Source of the DNA: Rhodospirillaceae bacterium
GTDB lineage: Bacteria; Pseudomonadota; Alphaproteobacteria; Rhodospirillales; Rhodospirillaceae
Direction of reading: 5' to 3'
Assembly (NCBI GenBank): GCA_040219235.1
Contig: JAVJSV010000011.1
Location: 868,001-932,000 of the forward strand
DNA: 64,000 nucleotides
Position 1 is the stretch's first letter, and every line of letters starts with the position of its first letter. The notes under the pieces were generated by a model. That model did not search any database. It had not been told where the DNA came from and saw only the letters and a program-made list of their open reading frames with translations. Shown here one piece after another: positions 43,703-52,973 of this stretch. Made by a program: the position numbers and the translations under genes.

Positions 43703-44365
43703 TTAGCTCACCTTCGCTGCGCGCATCACTGAGTTAAGATAATGGTCGTACGCTCCGCACCGGCAGAGATTGCCTGCCAACGCCTGCCGCGCATCTTCCC
43801 GTGTCGGATTGGAATTTGTTTTCAGCAGAGCAACCCCAGACATGATCTGGCCGGGGGTGCAGAAGCCGCACTGCGGACCTAATTCATCAATCATGGCTTG
43901 CTGAACCGGATGAAGCGTTCCGTCTTCTGCCTCAAGTCCTTCAATTGTTGTAACTTCGCGTCCACGGACACTGTGGGTCAGCGTGGAGCATGAGTTGTGT
44001 GTGACATCGTCAATCAGCACGGTGCAGGCCCCACACTCACCACGGTCACAGGCTAGCTTGGTGCCGGTGAGTCCGAGCTTGTAGCGCAAGGTCATGGCAA
44101 GGGTTTCATTCGGCAGCACATCGACTGGGCGACTTTTGCCGTTTACATTCAACGTTACCAAACGCTCGACAGATCCAGCAGCTGGCGTAGTATCATCAGA
44201 ACAGCCGCTCAGCCCAACCATCATGAAGCCGCCAGCTGAGGCAACAGCGCCCGTTGCGATAACGCTTTTGATAAAAGCGCGGCGTGAGACTGGATCGCGG
44301 GCATCTTCGAAGTGAAGGGGCTGATTTTCTGCGGCGTTTGCAGCTGGCTGTGGAGTGTCCACCAT
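43703..44365 (-). CDS. molybdenum hydroxylase 2Fe-2S subunit with Tat signal and lipobox (PaoA-like)
   Basis: A 220-residue subunit with two 2Fe-2S clusters: plant-type CDRGECGAC (Cys106, Cys111, Cys114, then Cys126) and the C-terminal pair CGFC (Cys166, Cys169) with CRC (Cys201, Cys203). The N-terminus has the twin-arginine motif SRRAFIKS (Arg28-Arg29), a hydrophobic run and LSGC (Cys55), a possible lipobox, so the complex may be both Tat-exported and lipid-anchored. The ATG at 44365 is preferred since AGGA is 9 bases upstream. The stop is one base from the Mo subunit ATG. First gene of the operon, divergent from cytochrome b561. Confidence 0.92.
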   Translation of the reverse strand: MVDTPQPAANAAENQPLHFEDARDPVSRRAFIKSVIATGAVASAGGFMMVGLSGCSDDTTPAAGSVERLVTLNVNGKSRPVDVLPNETLAMTLRYKLGLTGTKLACDRGECGACTVLIDDVTHNSCSTLTHSVRGREVTTIEGLEAEDGTLHPVQQAMIDELGPQCGFCTPGQIMSGVALLKTNSNPTREDARQALAGNLCRCGAYDHYLNSVMRAAKVS

Positions 44366-44619
44366 GTCTATCATTCCTGTCTGTCGTAAGCGTGAAGTCA
44401 AAGAATTAATGTACAATTTAACGAGGGTCCTGAATACCTCAGAGTCATCGGTAAATGTAGTAAATTTCAAGTCAACGCAGGGCTTTAAGCGTGTTTAGCG
44501 TCACTCAGCGACCATTGGGCCGGTGATGCCTTGCTCTTGGCACCCATCTTGCCCCTTTTTCCCTGTCACAATAACGATTAGGGTCTCTTCACCATTGAAC
44601 TTAGGGTTTCTTAAATACC

Positions 44620-45243
44620 ATGTCGTCTGACCGCATCATCCGCCACCGTCTGCCAGATCGTCTTTTTCACTGGGCCATGGCGGCCAGCATGTTGACCCTT
44701 ATGGCAACCGGGTTATGCCCCATTCTCGGTATTGAGTTTGACTGGGTGTTCATCCATTGGGTTGCAGGGGTTGTTCTCACGATTACGATTGTCTGGCACA
44801 TTTACCGCGCCATTCAGAGGCATAATCTATTGTCAATCTGGATCGGTCCCGTTGAACTGCTCAAGGCGGTTGCGGCCGCACGAAACGGTCAGTTTACCAA
44901 ACCAGGAAAATACTCCATCGCGCAACGCCTGATGCACAGCACCGTCACTGTGTTTTGTTTAACAGCGCTCGCTACTGGGTTGTTGATGCTGGTTCGCATC
45001 GACACGCCGTTTTGGGAGCGAGACCCGTATCTGTTGTCTCAGGCCACCTGGGGGTGGGTCTACGTTCTTCATGGTTTTTCTGCGTTGGTTTTTGTCACAG
45101 TGATTATGCTGCACATTTATTTTGGTCTCCGGCCAGAGAAGCTGTTTTACACACGGTCTATGATTCTGGGCTGGATTACCCGCAGTGAACTTGAACAAAA
45201 TCACGATCCCGCATTGTGGACAGACGCCGGAGACAAGCCATAA
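44620..45243 (+). CDS. cytochrome b561-type membrane protein
   Basis: A 207-residue four-helix di-haem cytochrome b. Haem-ligand histidines are visible in RLFHWAMAASML (helix 1), WHIYRAIQRH (helix 2), LMHSTVTVFCLTALATGLL (helix 3) and VIMLHIYFGLRPEKL (helix 4). It resembles the gamma subunit of formate dehydrogenases and the b561 proteins that accept electrons from periplasmic enzymes and reduce quinone. Its location, 255 bp upstream of and divergent from the exported molybdenum hydroxylase, suggests it links that enzyme to the respiratory chain. It overlaps the next gene (TAATG). Confidence 0.87.
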   Translation: MSSDRIIRHRLPDRLFHWAMAASMLTLMATGLCPILGIEFDWVFIHWVAGVVLTITIVWHIYRAIQRHNLLSIWIGPVELLKAVAAARNGQFTKPGKYSIAQRLMHSTVTVFCLTALATGLLMLVRIDTPFWERDPYLLSQATWGWVYVLHGFSALVFVTVIMLHIYFGLRPEKLFYTRSMILGWITRSELEQNHDPALWTDAGDKP

Positions 45244-45650
45244 TGAGCGAAGATATTGGTTTTGCAGGCTGCGTCGAAAGCATCGAGTCTGCCTATGAGT
45301 TTATGTTGGCCTATGCCGCCCAGGGCCGGGATAAGGAGGGCGTCGGGGGGGATGGTCCTTCAATCCGCAATTTCCTAAAGGGGATGAGCGCTGCTTTGGG
45401 CGAAGTCACCGGTGCAGCCAAAATTCAGTTCGACGCCACGAATGCGGATAATGCAGCCCAACTGGGCGCTTATAATGATGTTCTTGGGCAGGATGCAGAC
45501 CGCGCTAAAGCGGCTGTTGACCTGGTCCTGTCTGTGCCGGTTATTACGTCACAACTGGTGGATAATTTAAACGCGTCCATCCATTTGCGGGCGTGTTTGA
45601 CATCAATGTTTTTGATGGATGAGGCATTGAGGCTATCTAAAGCGCCTTAG
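45243..45650 (+). CDS. small soluble helical protein coupled to cytochrome b561
   Basis: A 135-residue protein with no recognised family, no signal peptide and high predicted helix content (ESAYEFMLAYAAQGRDKEG, DNAAQLGAYNDVLGQDADRA, SIHLRACLTSMFLMDEAL). Its start overlaps the cytochrome stop (TAATG), so the two are made together. I infer an accessory or assembly role for the cytochrome/hydroxylase system. A hairpin AGCGCCT / AGGCGCT (45641-45658) spans its stop codon but is not followed by a T-run. Confidence 0.7.
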   Translation: MSEDIGFAGCVESIESAYEFMLAYAAQGRDKEGVGGDGPSIRNFLKGMSAALGEVTGAAKIQFDATNADNAAQLGAYNDVLGQDADRAKAAVDLVLSVPVITSQLVDNLNASIHLRACLTSMFLMDEALRLSKAP

Positions 45651-45686
45651 GAGGCGCTGATCTTAGCGCTCGCCTTTAGATGAAAA

Positions 45687-45761
<75 letters not shown>

Positions 45762-45958
45762 ACAAACTTAATTTATTATGTCTCTCTCAAAGCGGCGCGG
45801 AACATGCCACAAGCCCCTATGTGGCGCAAGGCAAGGATTTGGCGTGGTCGCGGTAACCTTTGGTGTTCTTCATCAGCTGTATTATGACGAAAAAGTCTAT
45901 GAAAAGCGCCAGTGTCAGCTGCCTTGATTTCTGAACGGTTCCCCGTAATGGTAGTGAG

Positions 45959-46129
45959 ATGGCAGATTCAAAACAGCAAAAGCCTCCCAGCAGGTCTGAC
46001 GATGCGAAAGCTCGCTCAGCACAAGCGCTTAGAGATAACTTGAAGCGGCGCAAAATGCAGGCCCGGGCGAAAGCCGAGGCTGATGAGACTACTGGAAACA
46101 TTGACGCGGCTCTTTCCGAAACGGACTAG
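45959..46129 (+). CDS. 56-residue basic conserved small protein
   Basis: A short frame of 56 residues, MADSKQQKPPSRSDDAKARS then AQALRDNLKRRKMQARAKAE and an acidic end. It is highly charged and helical in its centre, without cysteines or membrane segments. Similar short RS-x-x-LR-x-NL-x-RRK-type proteins are common near murA in alphaproteobacteria, which is the position seen here (dcd, then murA, follow). Function is unknown. No strong ribosome site is visible (GGTAGTGAG before the ATG), so confidence rests on composition and conserved location. Confidence 0.65.
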   Translation: MADSKQQKPPSRSDDAKARSAQALRDNLKRRKMQARAKAEADETTGNIDAALSETD

Positions 46130-46210
46130 TCGCAAGAGGTTGAGGCTGGCTATCCCGTAGGCTACAAGATATGCCACTCATTAAGTAAAACTCCTGGGGG
46201 AAATTCTGTC

Positions 46211-46765
46211 ATGTCCGTACTGCCTGACAGCTGGATCCGTGAAATGGCCACCGAGCGGCGCATGATTGAGCCGTTTACAGATCAGTTGAATCGTGAGGAC
46301 GTTATTTCTTACGGACTGTCTTCTTATGGCTATGACGCCCGGGTGTCTGACGAATTTAAAATTTTCACCAATGTTGATAATGCTCTCGTAGATCCCAAAG
46401 ATTTCTCGACACAGAGTTTTGTGGATCGCAAAACAGATGTGTGTGTCATTCCTCCAAACAGTTTTGCATTGGCGCGGACTGTCGAGATGTTTCGCATTCC
46501 ACGTGACGTGCTGGTGATTTGTTTGGGTAAGTCCACCTACGCCCGCTGCGGGATTATCGTTAACGTGACTCCTTTGGAACCCGAGTGGGAGGGGCATGTC
46601 ACGCTGGAGTTTTCCAACACGACCCCATTACCAGCCCGCATTTATGCCAATGAAGGGGCATGCCAGTTCATCTTTTTGAAAGCTGAAAAAGAATGCGATG
46701 TGTCCTACGCAGATCGCAAAGGCAAGTATCAGGGTCAGCAGGGCGTGACCCTGCCAAAACTATAA
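46211..46765 (+). CDS. dcd: dCTP deaminase
   Basis: A 184-residue Dcd, which deaminates dCTP to dUTP for thymidylate synthesis. Visible motifs are [14 protein letters not shown], the helix [14 protein letters not shown] carrying the conserved Ser-x-x-AR-x-G active-site segment, and the dUTPase-like strand [15 protein letters not shown] with the catalytic glutamate. Length and order match the family closely. A GGGGG-rich ribosome site precedes the ATG. It lies 68 bp upstream of murA on the same strand. Confidence 0.95.
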   Translation: MSVLPDSWIREMATERRMIEPFTDQLNREDVISYGLSSYGYDARVSDEFKIFTNVDNALVDPKDFSTQSFVDRKTDVCVIPPNSFALARTVEMFRIPRDVLVICLGKSTYARCGIIVNVTPLEPEWEGHVTLEFSNTTPLPARIYANEGACQFIFLKAEKECDVSYADRKGKYQGQQGVTLPKL

Positions 46766-46833
46766 GCTGCATGATCGCATTTTGCCGCGGTTATGCCACA
46801 CGGCTGACACTCACTGAGGCTAAGGTCTAGTTC

Positions 46834-48108
46834 ATGGACGCTATTCGCATATACGGCGGTGTTCCGCTGAACGGGGAAATTGCCATCTCAGGAGCTAAAA
46901 ACGCGGCGCTGCCTTTGATGGCGGCCTGTCTGCTGAGCGACGAGCCTCTGGTTCTATCGAATGTTCCAGCCTTGGCAGATATCAAGACCATGGCTGACCT
47001 GCTTAAGCAGCATGGTGCGTCGATTGAACGTGCGGATGATGATCATACTGTGACGTTGCATGTGTCATCAATTATCAGCACGGAAGCACCCTATGATCTT
47101 GTCCGTAAAATGAGAGCGTCGGTTTTGGTGTTAGGTCCGTTGGTGGCGCGTGAAGGGCGTGCGCGGGTGTCTTTGCCCGGGGGGTGCGCGATTGGCACGC
47201 GTCCTGTGGACTTGCATTTAAAAGCGTTAGAAGCGCTGGGTGCGAAAATTGAACTGACCGGCGGATATGTAGAAGCGCGCCTTCCGGCAGGTCAAAAACG
47301 ACTGAAGGGGACAGGGTTTACGTTTCCTATGGTCACCGTTGGTGGCACAGAGAACATGCTTATGGCAGCGTGTTTGGCAGACGGTACGACCGTGATCGAA
47401 AACGCAGCCCGTGAGCCAGAAATCACAGACTTGGCAAAATGTCTGATCGCCATGGGCGCACGTATATCTGGCTTGGGGTCTGGCACTTTGACGGTTCAAG
47501 GTGTGGATCGCTTGCATGCGGCTGAGCACTCTGTTGTTCCAGACCGGATTGAGACCGGCACATATGCGCTTGCAGCCGCGATTACGCGGGGCCGTATCAA
47601 ACTGACGAACACGCGGGCAGATATTTTAGATTCTGTACTGGAGACTATGCGCCAGACCGGTGTGGATGTTGTGGTCGAGGGGGATACAATTACAGTCACG
47701 GCGTCTGAGCATCTCAAAGGTGTGGATGTCATGACTGAGCCGTATCCAGGATTTCCCACAGATATGCAAGCGCAATGGATGGCGCTTATGACGACGGCCG
47801 ACGGCGCTGCGATGGTGACAGAAACAATCTTTGAGAATCGTTTCATGCACGTGCCCGAATTGGGCCGGTTCGGTGCGGATGTAAATGTTCATGGCGCGTC
47901 AGCAATTGTGCGCGGTCGTGCTGATTTATCTGGTGCGCCCGTCATGGCGACGGACTTGCGCGCCTCTGTATCTCTGGTGCTGACAGGCTTGGCAGCTCAA
48001 GGAGAGACGATTGTGAATCGGGTCTATCATCTGGATCGTGGGTATGAGCGGCTTGAAGAAAAGCTCGCGGCCTGTGGTGCCCGGATTGAACGTATTCAAG
48101 GCGTCTAA
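46834..48108 (+). CDS. murA: UDP-N-acetylglucosamine 1-carboxyvinyltransferase
   Basis: A 424-residue MurA, the first committed enzyme of peptidoglycan synthesis, transferring enolpyruvate from PEP to UDP-GlcNAc. The N-terminal [15 protein letters not shown] contains the conserved Lys-Asn, and the loop [15 protein letters not shown] holds the cysteine attacked by PEP analogues such as fosfomycin, so the enzyme has the Cys (sensitive) form. [15 protein letters not shown] and the [10 protein letters not shown] end are also typical. Cytoplasmic. A single full-length copy. Confidence 0.97.
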   Translation: MDAIRIYGGVPLNGEIAISGAKNAALPLMAACLLSDEPLVLSNVPALADIKTMADLLKQHGASIERADDDHTVTLHVSSIISTEAPYDLVRKMRASVLVLGPLVAREGRARVSLPGGCAIGTRPVDLHLKALEALGAKIELTGGYVEARLPAGQKRLKGTGFTFPMVTVGGTENMLMAACLADGTTVIENAAREPEITDLAKCLIAMGARISGLGSGTLTVQGVDRLHAAEHSVVPDRIETGTYALAAAITRGRIKLTNTRADILDSVLETMRQTGVDVVVEGDTITVTASEHLKGVDVMTEPYPGFPTDMQAQWMALMTTADGAAMVTETIFENRFMHVPELGRFGADVNVHGASAIVRGRADLSGAPVMATDLRASVSLVLTGLAAQGETIVNRVYHLDRGYERLEEKLAACGARIERIQGV

Positions 48109-48216
48109 GCGCGCTTTGCTTAATATCACCGCGTGATCGTGATCTGGATGCCCTTTCACTGTGAGGTTAAAGCGTTCAGGCTACTGTTAGAAACTGCTTA
48201 GCAACAGGAGCTTAAA

Positions 48217-48960
48217 ATGCTGAATGCCCTGCAACGAAAATGGTGCGACGAGAAACCCGCAGACTACTCGGACCTCAAGGCGCTTTTTCTCAACTGCACC
48301 CTTAAGAAGTCTCCACAGTTGTCTCACACGGAGGGGCTTTTTGGGATCTCCAAGGCGATTTTTGAGTCGAATAACATCGCGATTGAAATCATCCGTCCTG
48401 TGGATCATGACATTGCAACCGGCATTTATCCAGACATGACAGAACATGGCTGGGATAAGGACGGCTGGCCAAGTTTGTATGAGAAAGTCAAAATGGCGGA
48501 CATCCTCATTATTGGCTCCGCAATCTGGCTTGGTGAAAAAACGTCTGTCTGCACTCAGGTCATAGAGCGGCTCTACGCATCATCGGGTGACCTCAACGCA
48601 CAGGGCCAGTATGCGTACTACGGTAAAGTTGGAGGCTGCTTGATTACCGGCAATGAGGATGGGGCCAAGCATTGTTCTATGAATATCCTCTACTCACTAC
48701 AGCACCTAGGATACGCTATTCCACCTCAGGCAGACGCTGGGTGGCTGGGTGAGGCTGGGCCCGGCCCTTCTTATATGGATGACAGTTCTGGCGGGCCAGA
48801 GAATGACTTTACCAACCGCAATACGACGTTCATGACTTGGAATCTGATCCATTTTGCCCGCCTATTAAAGGATGCTGGTGGTGTCCCTGCTCACGGGAAT
48901 CAAAGATCTTTATGGGATGCAGGTTGTCGCTTTGATTCCGATAATCCAGAGCATCGTTAG
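48217..48960 (+). CDS. flavodoxin-like NAD(P)H-dependent oxidoreductase
   Basis: A 247-residue protein with a flavodoxin-like fold: ALFLNCTLKKSPQLSHTEG is the FMN-phosphate loop, ADILIIGSAIWLGEKTSVC the second strand and loop, and GKVGGCLITGNEDGAKHC the third. It belongs to the NADPH-dependent FMN reductase/flavodoxin-family group; partners and substrates are unknown. It sits between murA and hisG, where it interrupts genes often close together in this class. An AACAGGAG site precedes the ATG by 6 bases. Confidence 0.85.
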   Translation: MLNALQRKWCDEKPADYSDLKALFLNCTLKKSPQLSHTEGLFGISKAIFESNNIAIEIIRPVDHDIATGIYPDMTEHGWDKDGWPSLYEKVKMADILIIGSAIWLGEKTSVCTQVIERLYASSGDLNAQGQYAYYGKVGGCLITGNEDGAKHCSMNILYSLQHLGYAIPPQADAGWLGEAGPGPSYMDDSSGGPENDFTNRNTTFMTWNLIHFARLLKDAGGVPAHGNQRSLWDAGCRFDSDNPEHR

Positions 48961-49062
48961 GCGCTCTAACGGCCTCAGACTCTAGCATACCCCTAGCCCT
49001 GGTGGGCCTCACATGCTAAACGCCGGTCATATTTGAAACGTAACTCGTTGGTAAAAGAAGCC

Positions 49063-49728
49063 ATGGCGAAAGACCCGCTTATCATCGCCCTGCCGAAAGG
49101 CCGGATCATGCATGAGGCCAGACCCTTGTTAGATGCTGTCGGCATAAAGCCGGAAGCCGCATTCGATGACGATGAGTCGCGCCAATTGCAATTTGCCACA
49201 AGCCTGGAGCACGTTTCGATCATCAGGGTACGCTCTTTTGATGTTGCGACATTTGTCGCATTCGGTGCTGCGCAGTTGGGTATTGCCGGAAACGACGTGT
49301 TGATGGAGTTCGATTATCCAGAGATTTATGCCCCGATTGATCTTGGTATTGGGGGGTGTCGACTGTGCATTGCTCAGTCAGCAGAATTGGGTGACACCTT
49401 TGACGTTTCTCGTCTATCCCACGCCAGAATAGCGACCAAATATCCTGAAACGACAAGCCGTTATTTTGCGGCGCGAGGTATTCAGGCAGAATGCGTTAAG
49501 CTTAATGGCGCCATGGAACTTGCACCCAAGCTGGGTTTAACCCCGCGTATTGTCGATTTGGTCTCCACAGGTCGAACCCTGAAAGAGAACGGGCTGGTTG
49601 AGGTGGCAACCATTGCCAATGTCTCGTCACGACTGGTGGTTAATCGAACAGCGTTAAAAGTACGATCTGACGAAATCAATGATTGGATCGAAAAATTTCG
49701 GAGTGCGGTTGATGCCAAAGCGGCTTAA
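49063..49728 (+). CDS. hisG: ATP phosphoribosyltransferase, short form
   Basis: A 221-residue short HisG, catalysing the first step of histidine synthesis (ATP + PRPP). [14 protein letters not shown] is the N-terminal motif, [11 protein letters not shown] follows, and [16 protein letters not shown] is the PRPP-binding loop. It lacks the C-terminal histidine-feedback domain, so it needs HisZ as regulatory subunit; hisZ is not in the window. The ATG at 49063 gives the usual family start, with AAAAGAAG before it; an in-frame start at 49033 would add ten residues. Its 3' end overlaps hisD by 17 bp. Confidence 0.95.
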   Translation: MAKDPLIIALPKGRIMHEARPLLDAVGIKPEAAFDDDESRQLQFATSLEHVSIIRVRSFDVATFVAFGAAQLGIAGNDVLMEFDYPEIYAPIDLGIGGCRLCIAQSAELGDTFDVSRLSHARIATKYPETTSRYFAARGIQAECVKLNGAMELAPKLGLTPRIVDLVSTGRTLKENGLVEVATIANVSSRLVVNRTALKVRSDEINDWIEKFRSAVDAKAA

Positions 49729-51007
49729 CGCTTCTGATCAAGGATTTGAGCAAGCTTTTCAGGCTTTGCTCTCGACCAGCCGCGACGAGCAGGCGGACGT
49801 TGATGGTGTGGTCGCCGATATTTTAGCGGACGTAAAAACCCGCGGTGATGCCGCTGTACTTGACTATACGGCTCGATTTGATCGCCTCGATCTTGCCGCC
49901 GATCAATTGCGGTTTACAGCAGATGAGATATCTGACGCTGTATCTGCTTGTGAGCGCTCTCTTGTTACCACCATGAAAGAGGCGGCGCACCGTATCCGCG
50001 CATATCACGAACGCCAACTTCCTAAGGACTTGCGCTACGAGGCTAGTGAGGGCGTTTCTCTTGGATACCGCTGGACACCGGTGCAGGCTGCCGGCCTATA
50101 TGTTCCTGGCGGCACGGCGCCGCTATTTTCATCGGTGCTCATGAATGCTGTTCCAGCGCGTGTCGCTGGTGTCGAGAGGCTGGTGGTCACACTGCCGACA
50201 CCTGATGGTGTTGTTACGCCTACGATGCTGGCCGCGTGCAGTATTGCAGGAGTGACAGAGGTCTATCGTATAGGTGGAGCCCAGGCCATCGCGGCACTGG
50301 CGTACGGCACGAATACGATTCAACCCGTAGACGTTATTGTTGGTCCTGGAAACGCATATGTGGCTTCTGCCAAGAAGCAAGTGTTTGGTCATGTTGGGAT
50401 AGACATGGTTGCGGGTCCCTCTGAGGTCACGGTTGTCGCAGATGGTCAAAACGACCCAGCGTGGATTGCGGCAGATCTCTTGGCGCAGGCTGAACATGAC
50501 GCCTCCTCACAATCTATTTTGATAACAGATGATGAGGACTTTGCCACAGCGGTCGCGAATGAAGTTGAAGTGCAGTTGAAAGTGCTAGGGCGTCAAGCTA
50601 TCGCCCGTGAGAGTTGGAACCGCCATGGCGCGATTATTGTGGTGGATGACTTGCATGATGCTCCGTCGTTAGTGGATCGCATTGCGCCTGAGCACCTGGA
50701 GCTCGCCGTCGAGGATCCTGAAAGTTTTTCCCAGGCCATTCGCCATGCGGGTGCTATTTTCTTAGGACGTCACACACCTGAGGCTGTGGGTGATTATATT
50801 GCTGGACCCAGTCATGTTTTGCCAACGTCGGGCACGGCACGGTTTTCATCCGGGCTCAGCGTCATGGATTTCTTGAAAAGAACCTCTCTGATTGGTTGCA
50901 CACCTAATGGTTTGCGAGAAATTGGAAAGGGTGCGCTGGATATGGCGGAAGCTGAGAACTTATCTGCGCATGCGCGTTCGGTCTCTATTCGGCTGAATCT
51001 GGGGTAG
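49712..51007 (+). CDS. hisD: histidinol dehydrogenase
   Basis: A 431-residue HisD that converts L-histidinol to L-histidine in two NAD-dependent oxidations. Catalytic and zinc-binding segments are visible: [17 protein letters not shown] (Gln and His), RIAPEHLEL (the His-Glu pair) and [11 protein letters not shown] (Asp/His region). [14 protein letters not shown] and [12 protein letters not shown] are other conserved blocks. The ATG at 49712 lies inside the hisG 3' end, with GGAG 8 bases upstream, and gives the normal start MPKRLNASD; longer frames would extend further into hisG. Confidence 0.95.
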   Translation: MPKRLNASDQGFEQAFQALLSTSRDEQADVDGVVADILADVKTRGDAAVLDYTARFDRLDLAADQLRFTADEISDAVSACERSLVTTMKEAAHRIRAYHERQLPKDLRYEASEGVSLGYRWTPVQAAGLYVPGGTAPLFSSVLMNAVPARVAGVERLVVTLPTPDGVVTPTMLAACSIAGVTEVYRIGGAQAIAALAYGTNTIQPVDVIVGPGNAYVASAKKQVFGHVGIDMVAGPSEVTVVADGQNDPAWIAADLLAQAEHDASSQSILITDDEDFATAVANEVEVQLKVLGRQAIARESWNRHGAIIVVDDLHDAPSLVDRIAPEHLELAVEDPESFSQAIRHAGAIFLGRHTPEAVGDYIAGPSHVLPTSGTARFSSGLSVMDFLKRTSLIGCTPNGLREIGKGALDMAEAENLSAHARSVSIRLNLG

Positions 51008-51019
51008 GGAGGTATTGTG

Positions 51020-51547
51020 ATGTCCGGGTCCAACGGCGACCAGGAAGGGGAAAGCCCTGGCTCTGCTGCCGCATCGCAGAACTCAATTCTTAAAATGACG
51101 CTGGACGAGAATTCGTTTTTACGAAGGCGCCCTGAGGTTGAACATGAACGCGCCGTTGCATTGTTTGATCTGCTTGAGTGCAATCAATTTGAACTGATTG
51201 GCGAAGACGCGTCACCTGGGCCCTATCATATCAATTTAGCGCTTGCAGAAGACCGTTTAGTATTCGCAGTTGCGACACCTGAAGAAAAGCAAATAAAAGA
51301 TATTTCTCTGCCCGTCAGGTCTTTTCGTTCTCTGATCAAAGACTACTTTTTGATCTGCGAATCTTACTTTGACGCGATTAAAACAATGTCGCCTACTCAG
51401 ATTGAGGCCATCGATATGGGTCGGCGTGCTTTACACAACGAAGGGGCGACAATGCTCCAGGACCGCTTGGGCGAGCAAGTGCGTCTTGACTATGCAACGT
51501 CCCGGCGTTTGTTCACGCTTCTCTGTGTTCTTCATATGAGAGGGTAA
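51020..51547 (+). CDS. UPF0262 family protein
   Basis: A 175-residue cytoplasmic protein of the UPF0262 family, found almost only in alphaproteobacteria between hisD and a low-molecular-weight phosphatase. Conserved segments are PEVEHERAVALFDLLECNQF, HINLALAEDRLVFAV and FRSLIKDYFLICESYFDAIK, ending in MGRRALHNEGATMLQDRL. Function is unknown. The ATG at 51020 has GGGAGG 7 bases upstream; the GTG at 51017 is less well placed. An Ala/Ser/Gly-rich N-terminal stretch of about 20 residues precedes the conserved part. Confidence 0.92.
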   Translation: MSGSNGDQEGESPGSAAASQNSILKMTLDENSFLRRRPEVEHERAVALFDLLECNQFELIGEDASPGPYHINLALAEDRLVFAVATPEEKQIKDISLPVRSFRSLIKDYFLICESYFDAIKTMSPTQIEAIDMGRRALHNEGATMLQDRLGEQVRLDYATSRRLFTLLCVLHMRG

Positions 51548-51551
51548 GTCG

Positions 51552-51995
51552 ATGGATTATCTACCCTCATCTGTTCTGTTTTGCTGCACTTACAATGCCG
51601 TTAGATCCCCAATGGCAGAAGGCATAATGAAACGCTTTCATGGTGATCTGGTTTTTGTCGACTCCGTTGGCGTTCATGTAGGCGAGTTGGATCCTTTTGT
51701 GGTAGAGGTGATGCACGAAATCGGCGTGGATATGAGTAAACACCAGCCGAAGACGTTCGATCAACTCGCTGATGATTCGTTTGACTACGTGATCTCCCTT
51801 TCCCCTCACGCGCAGCATAAGGCTGTCGATCTGACACGCTTCATGGCCTGTGAGGTGCTATTCTGGAACACATATGACCCGACTCTTGCGGATGGAGCCC
51901 GCGAAAGCCGACTTACAGCATATCGAGCGGTGCGAGACCGCCTACAGCAACGGATTTTGGATATTTTCCCAAAGCTTGAGAGCGGGGCATTTTAG
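51552..51995 (+). CDS. low-molecular-weight protein tyrosine phosphatase/arsenate-reductase-like protein
   Basis: A 147-residue protein with the phosphatase P-loop C-x5-R-S: CTYNAVRS (Cys12 to Arg18), close to the N-terminus as in LMW-PTP and ArsC (thioredoxin-type). The acid is in FWNTYDPTLADG, replacing the usual DP motif region. The arsenate-reductase resolving cysteines are not evident, so a phosphatase or regulatory role is more likely. It lies 4 bp after the UPF0262 gene in the his-infA block, the place where alphaproteobacteria usually carry it. Confidence 0.88.
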   Translation: MDYLPSSVLFCCTYNAVRSPMAEGIMKRFHGDLVFVDSVGVHVGELDPFVVEVMHEIGVDMSKHQPKTFDQLADDSFDYVISLSPHAQHKAVDLTRFMACEVLFWNTYDPTLADGARESRLTAYRAVRDRLQQRILDIFPKLESGAF

Positions 51996-52122
51996 CAACA
52001 TAATGGCCGAATCCGGCCTTTTTCAACGAAAACCCTTGACCGCAGCCCCTGTCTGTACTTTTTGTGCGGCTAAGACTGCAAGACCACACAGCGTGGTCCA
52101 AATACACATGTGATGAGGCTTG

Positions 52123-52341
52123 ATGGCTAAAGAAGAAATGATGGAGTTTTCCGGAACGGTTTCGGAGATTCTTCCGAATGCAATGTTCCGCGTTAAATTG
52201 GACAATGACCACGAAATACTTGCGCACACGTCCGGTAAGATGCGTAAGAACCGTATTCGCGTCCTGGCGGGAGATAAGGTCAACGTTGAGATGACCCCAT
52301 ACGACTTGACCAAAGGACGTATTACTTTCCGCTTCAAGTGA
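52123..52341 (+). CDS. infA: translation initiation factor IF-1
   Basis: A 72-residue IF-1, an S1/OB-fold protein that occupies the 30S A site during initiation. The sequence [20 protein letters not shown], then [20 protein letters not shown] and KGRITFRFK, is that of the standard factor, at the standard length. The ATG at 52123 gives the usual MAKEE start, with GAGG just upstream. It is followed by maf after 46 bp. Confidence 0.98.
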   Translation: MAKEEMMEFSGTVSEILPNAMFRVKLDNDHEILAHTSGKMRKNRIRVLAGDKVNVEMTPYDLTKGRITFRFK

Positions 52342-52387
52342 GAGAGTTGGACGCCCACGCGTCTGACCTTTAAAGATACGCCTTATT

Positions 52388-52969
52388 ATGGCGTTTATCC
52401 TCGCATCGGAATCACCTCGTCGTCTGGACCTTCTTCAACAGATAGGTCGGTCACCAAACCTCTTGCTTCCGGCAGATGTTGACGAGACACCTCATCCGAA
52501 TGAAATCCCTCGTGACTTAGTTGTGCGCTTGGCCGCAGCCAAAGCGATGGCTGTTGCCGAAGATCATCCATGCGATGTTGTGCTTGGTGCTGATACTGTC
52601 GTTGCTTGTGGTCGTCGTATTTTACCAAAGCCGATGAGTGAGACCGAAGCCAAGCAGTTTTTAACGCTACTGTCTGGCCGCCGCCATCGTGTCTACGGTG
52701 GTATTTCCGTTGTTGGCAACGGTGTATCGCTCACGAAGTGTATTATGACCCAAGTCAGTTTTAAGCGGCTCTCAGACGTGGACGTCAACACATACTTGGC
52801 CTCCGAGGAATGGCGAGGCAAAGCTGGTGCTTATGCCATTCAGGGGCGAGCAGGTGCATTTGTTAAGCAGATTAATGGATCATATTCCAACATTGTTGGG
52901 CTTTGCTTACATGCGACGGAGACAATGCTGGGGCACCTTCTAGGGCCTGTTCCTAAACCCGAGGTCTGA
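52388..52969 (+). CDS. maf: Maf-like nucleoside triphosphate pyrophosphatase
   Basis: A 193-residue Maf/YhdE-family pyrophosphatase that removes modified or non-canonical nucleotides (dTTP/UTP-type pyrophosphatase). ASESPRRLDLLQQIG is the N-terminal phosphate-binding motif, DVVLGADTVVACG the central one with catalytic Asp, and KAGAYAIQGRAGAFVKQING the C-terminal signature. It lies between infA and the RNase E/G gene, starting MAFILASESPRR. Family membership is clear; the precise nucleotide is not. Confidence 0.94.
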   Translation: MAFILASESPRRLDLLQQIGRSPNLLLPADVDETPHPNEIPRDLVVRLAAAKAMAVAEDHPCDVVLGADTVVACGRRILPKPMSETEAKQFLTLLSGRRHRVYGGISVVGNGVSLTKCIMTQVSFKRLSDVDVNTYLASEEWRGKAGAYAIQGRAGAFVKQINGSYSNIVGLCLHATETMLGHLLGPVPKPEV

Positions 52970-52973
52970 CGAA

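Noticed and set aside
45641-45658. Hairpin AGCGCCT/AGGCGCT as a terminator
   Set aside because: The stem overlaps the stop codon of the helical-protein gene and has no T-run, so termination is not supported; noted in that gene's entry only.
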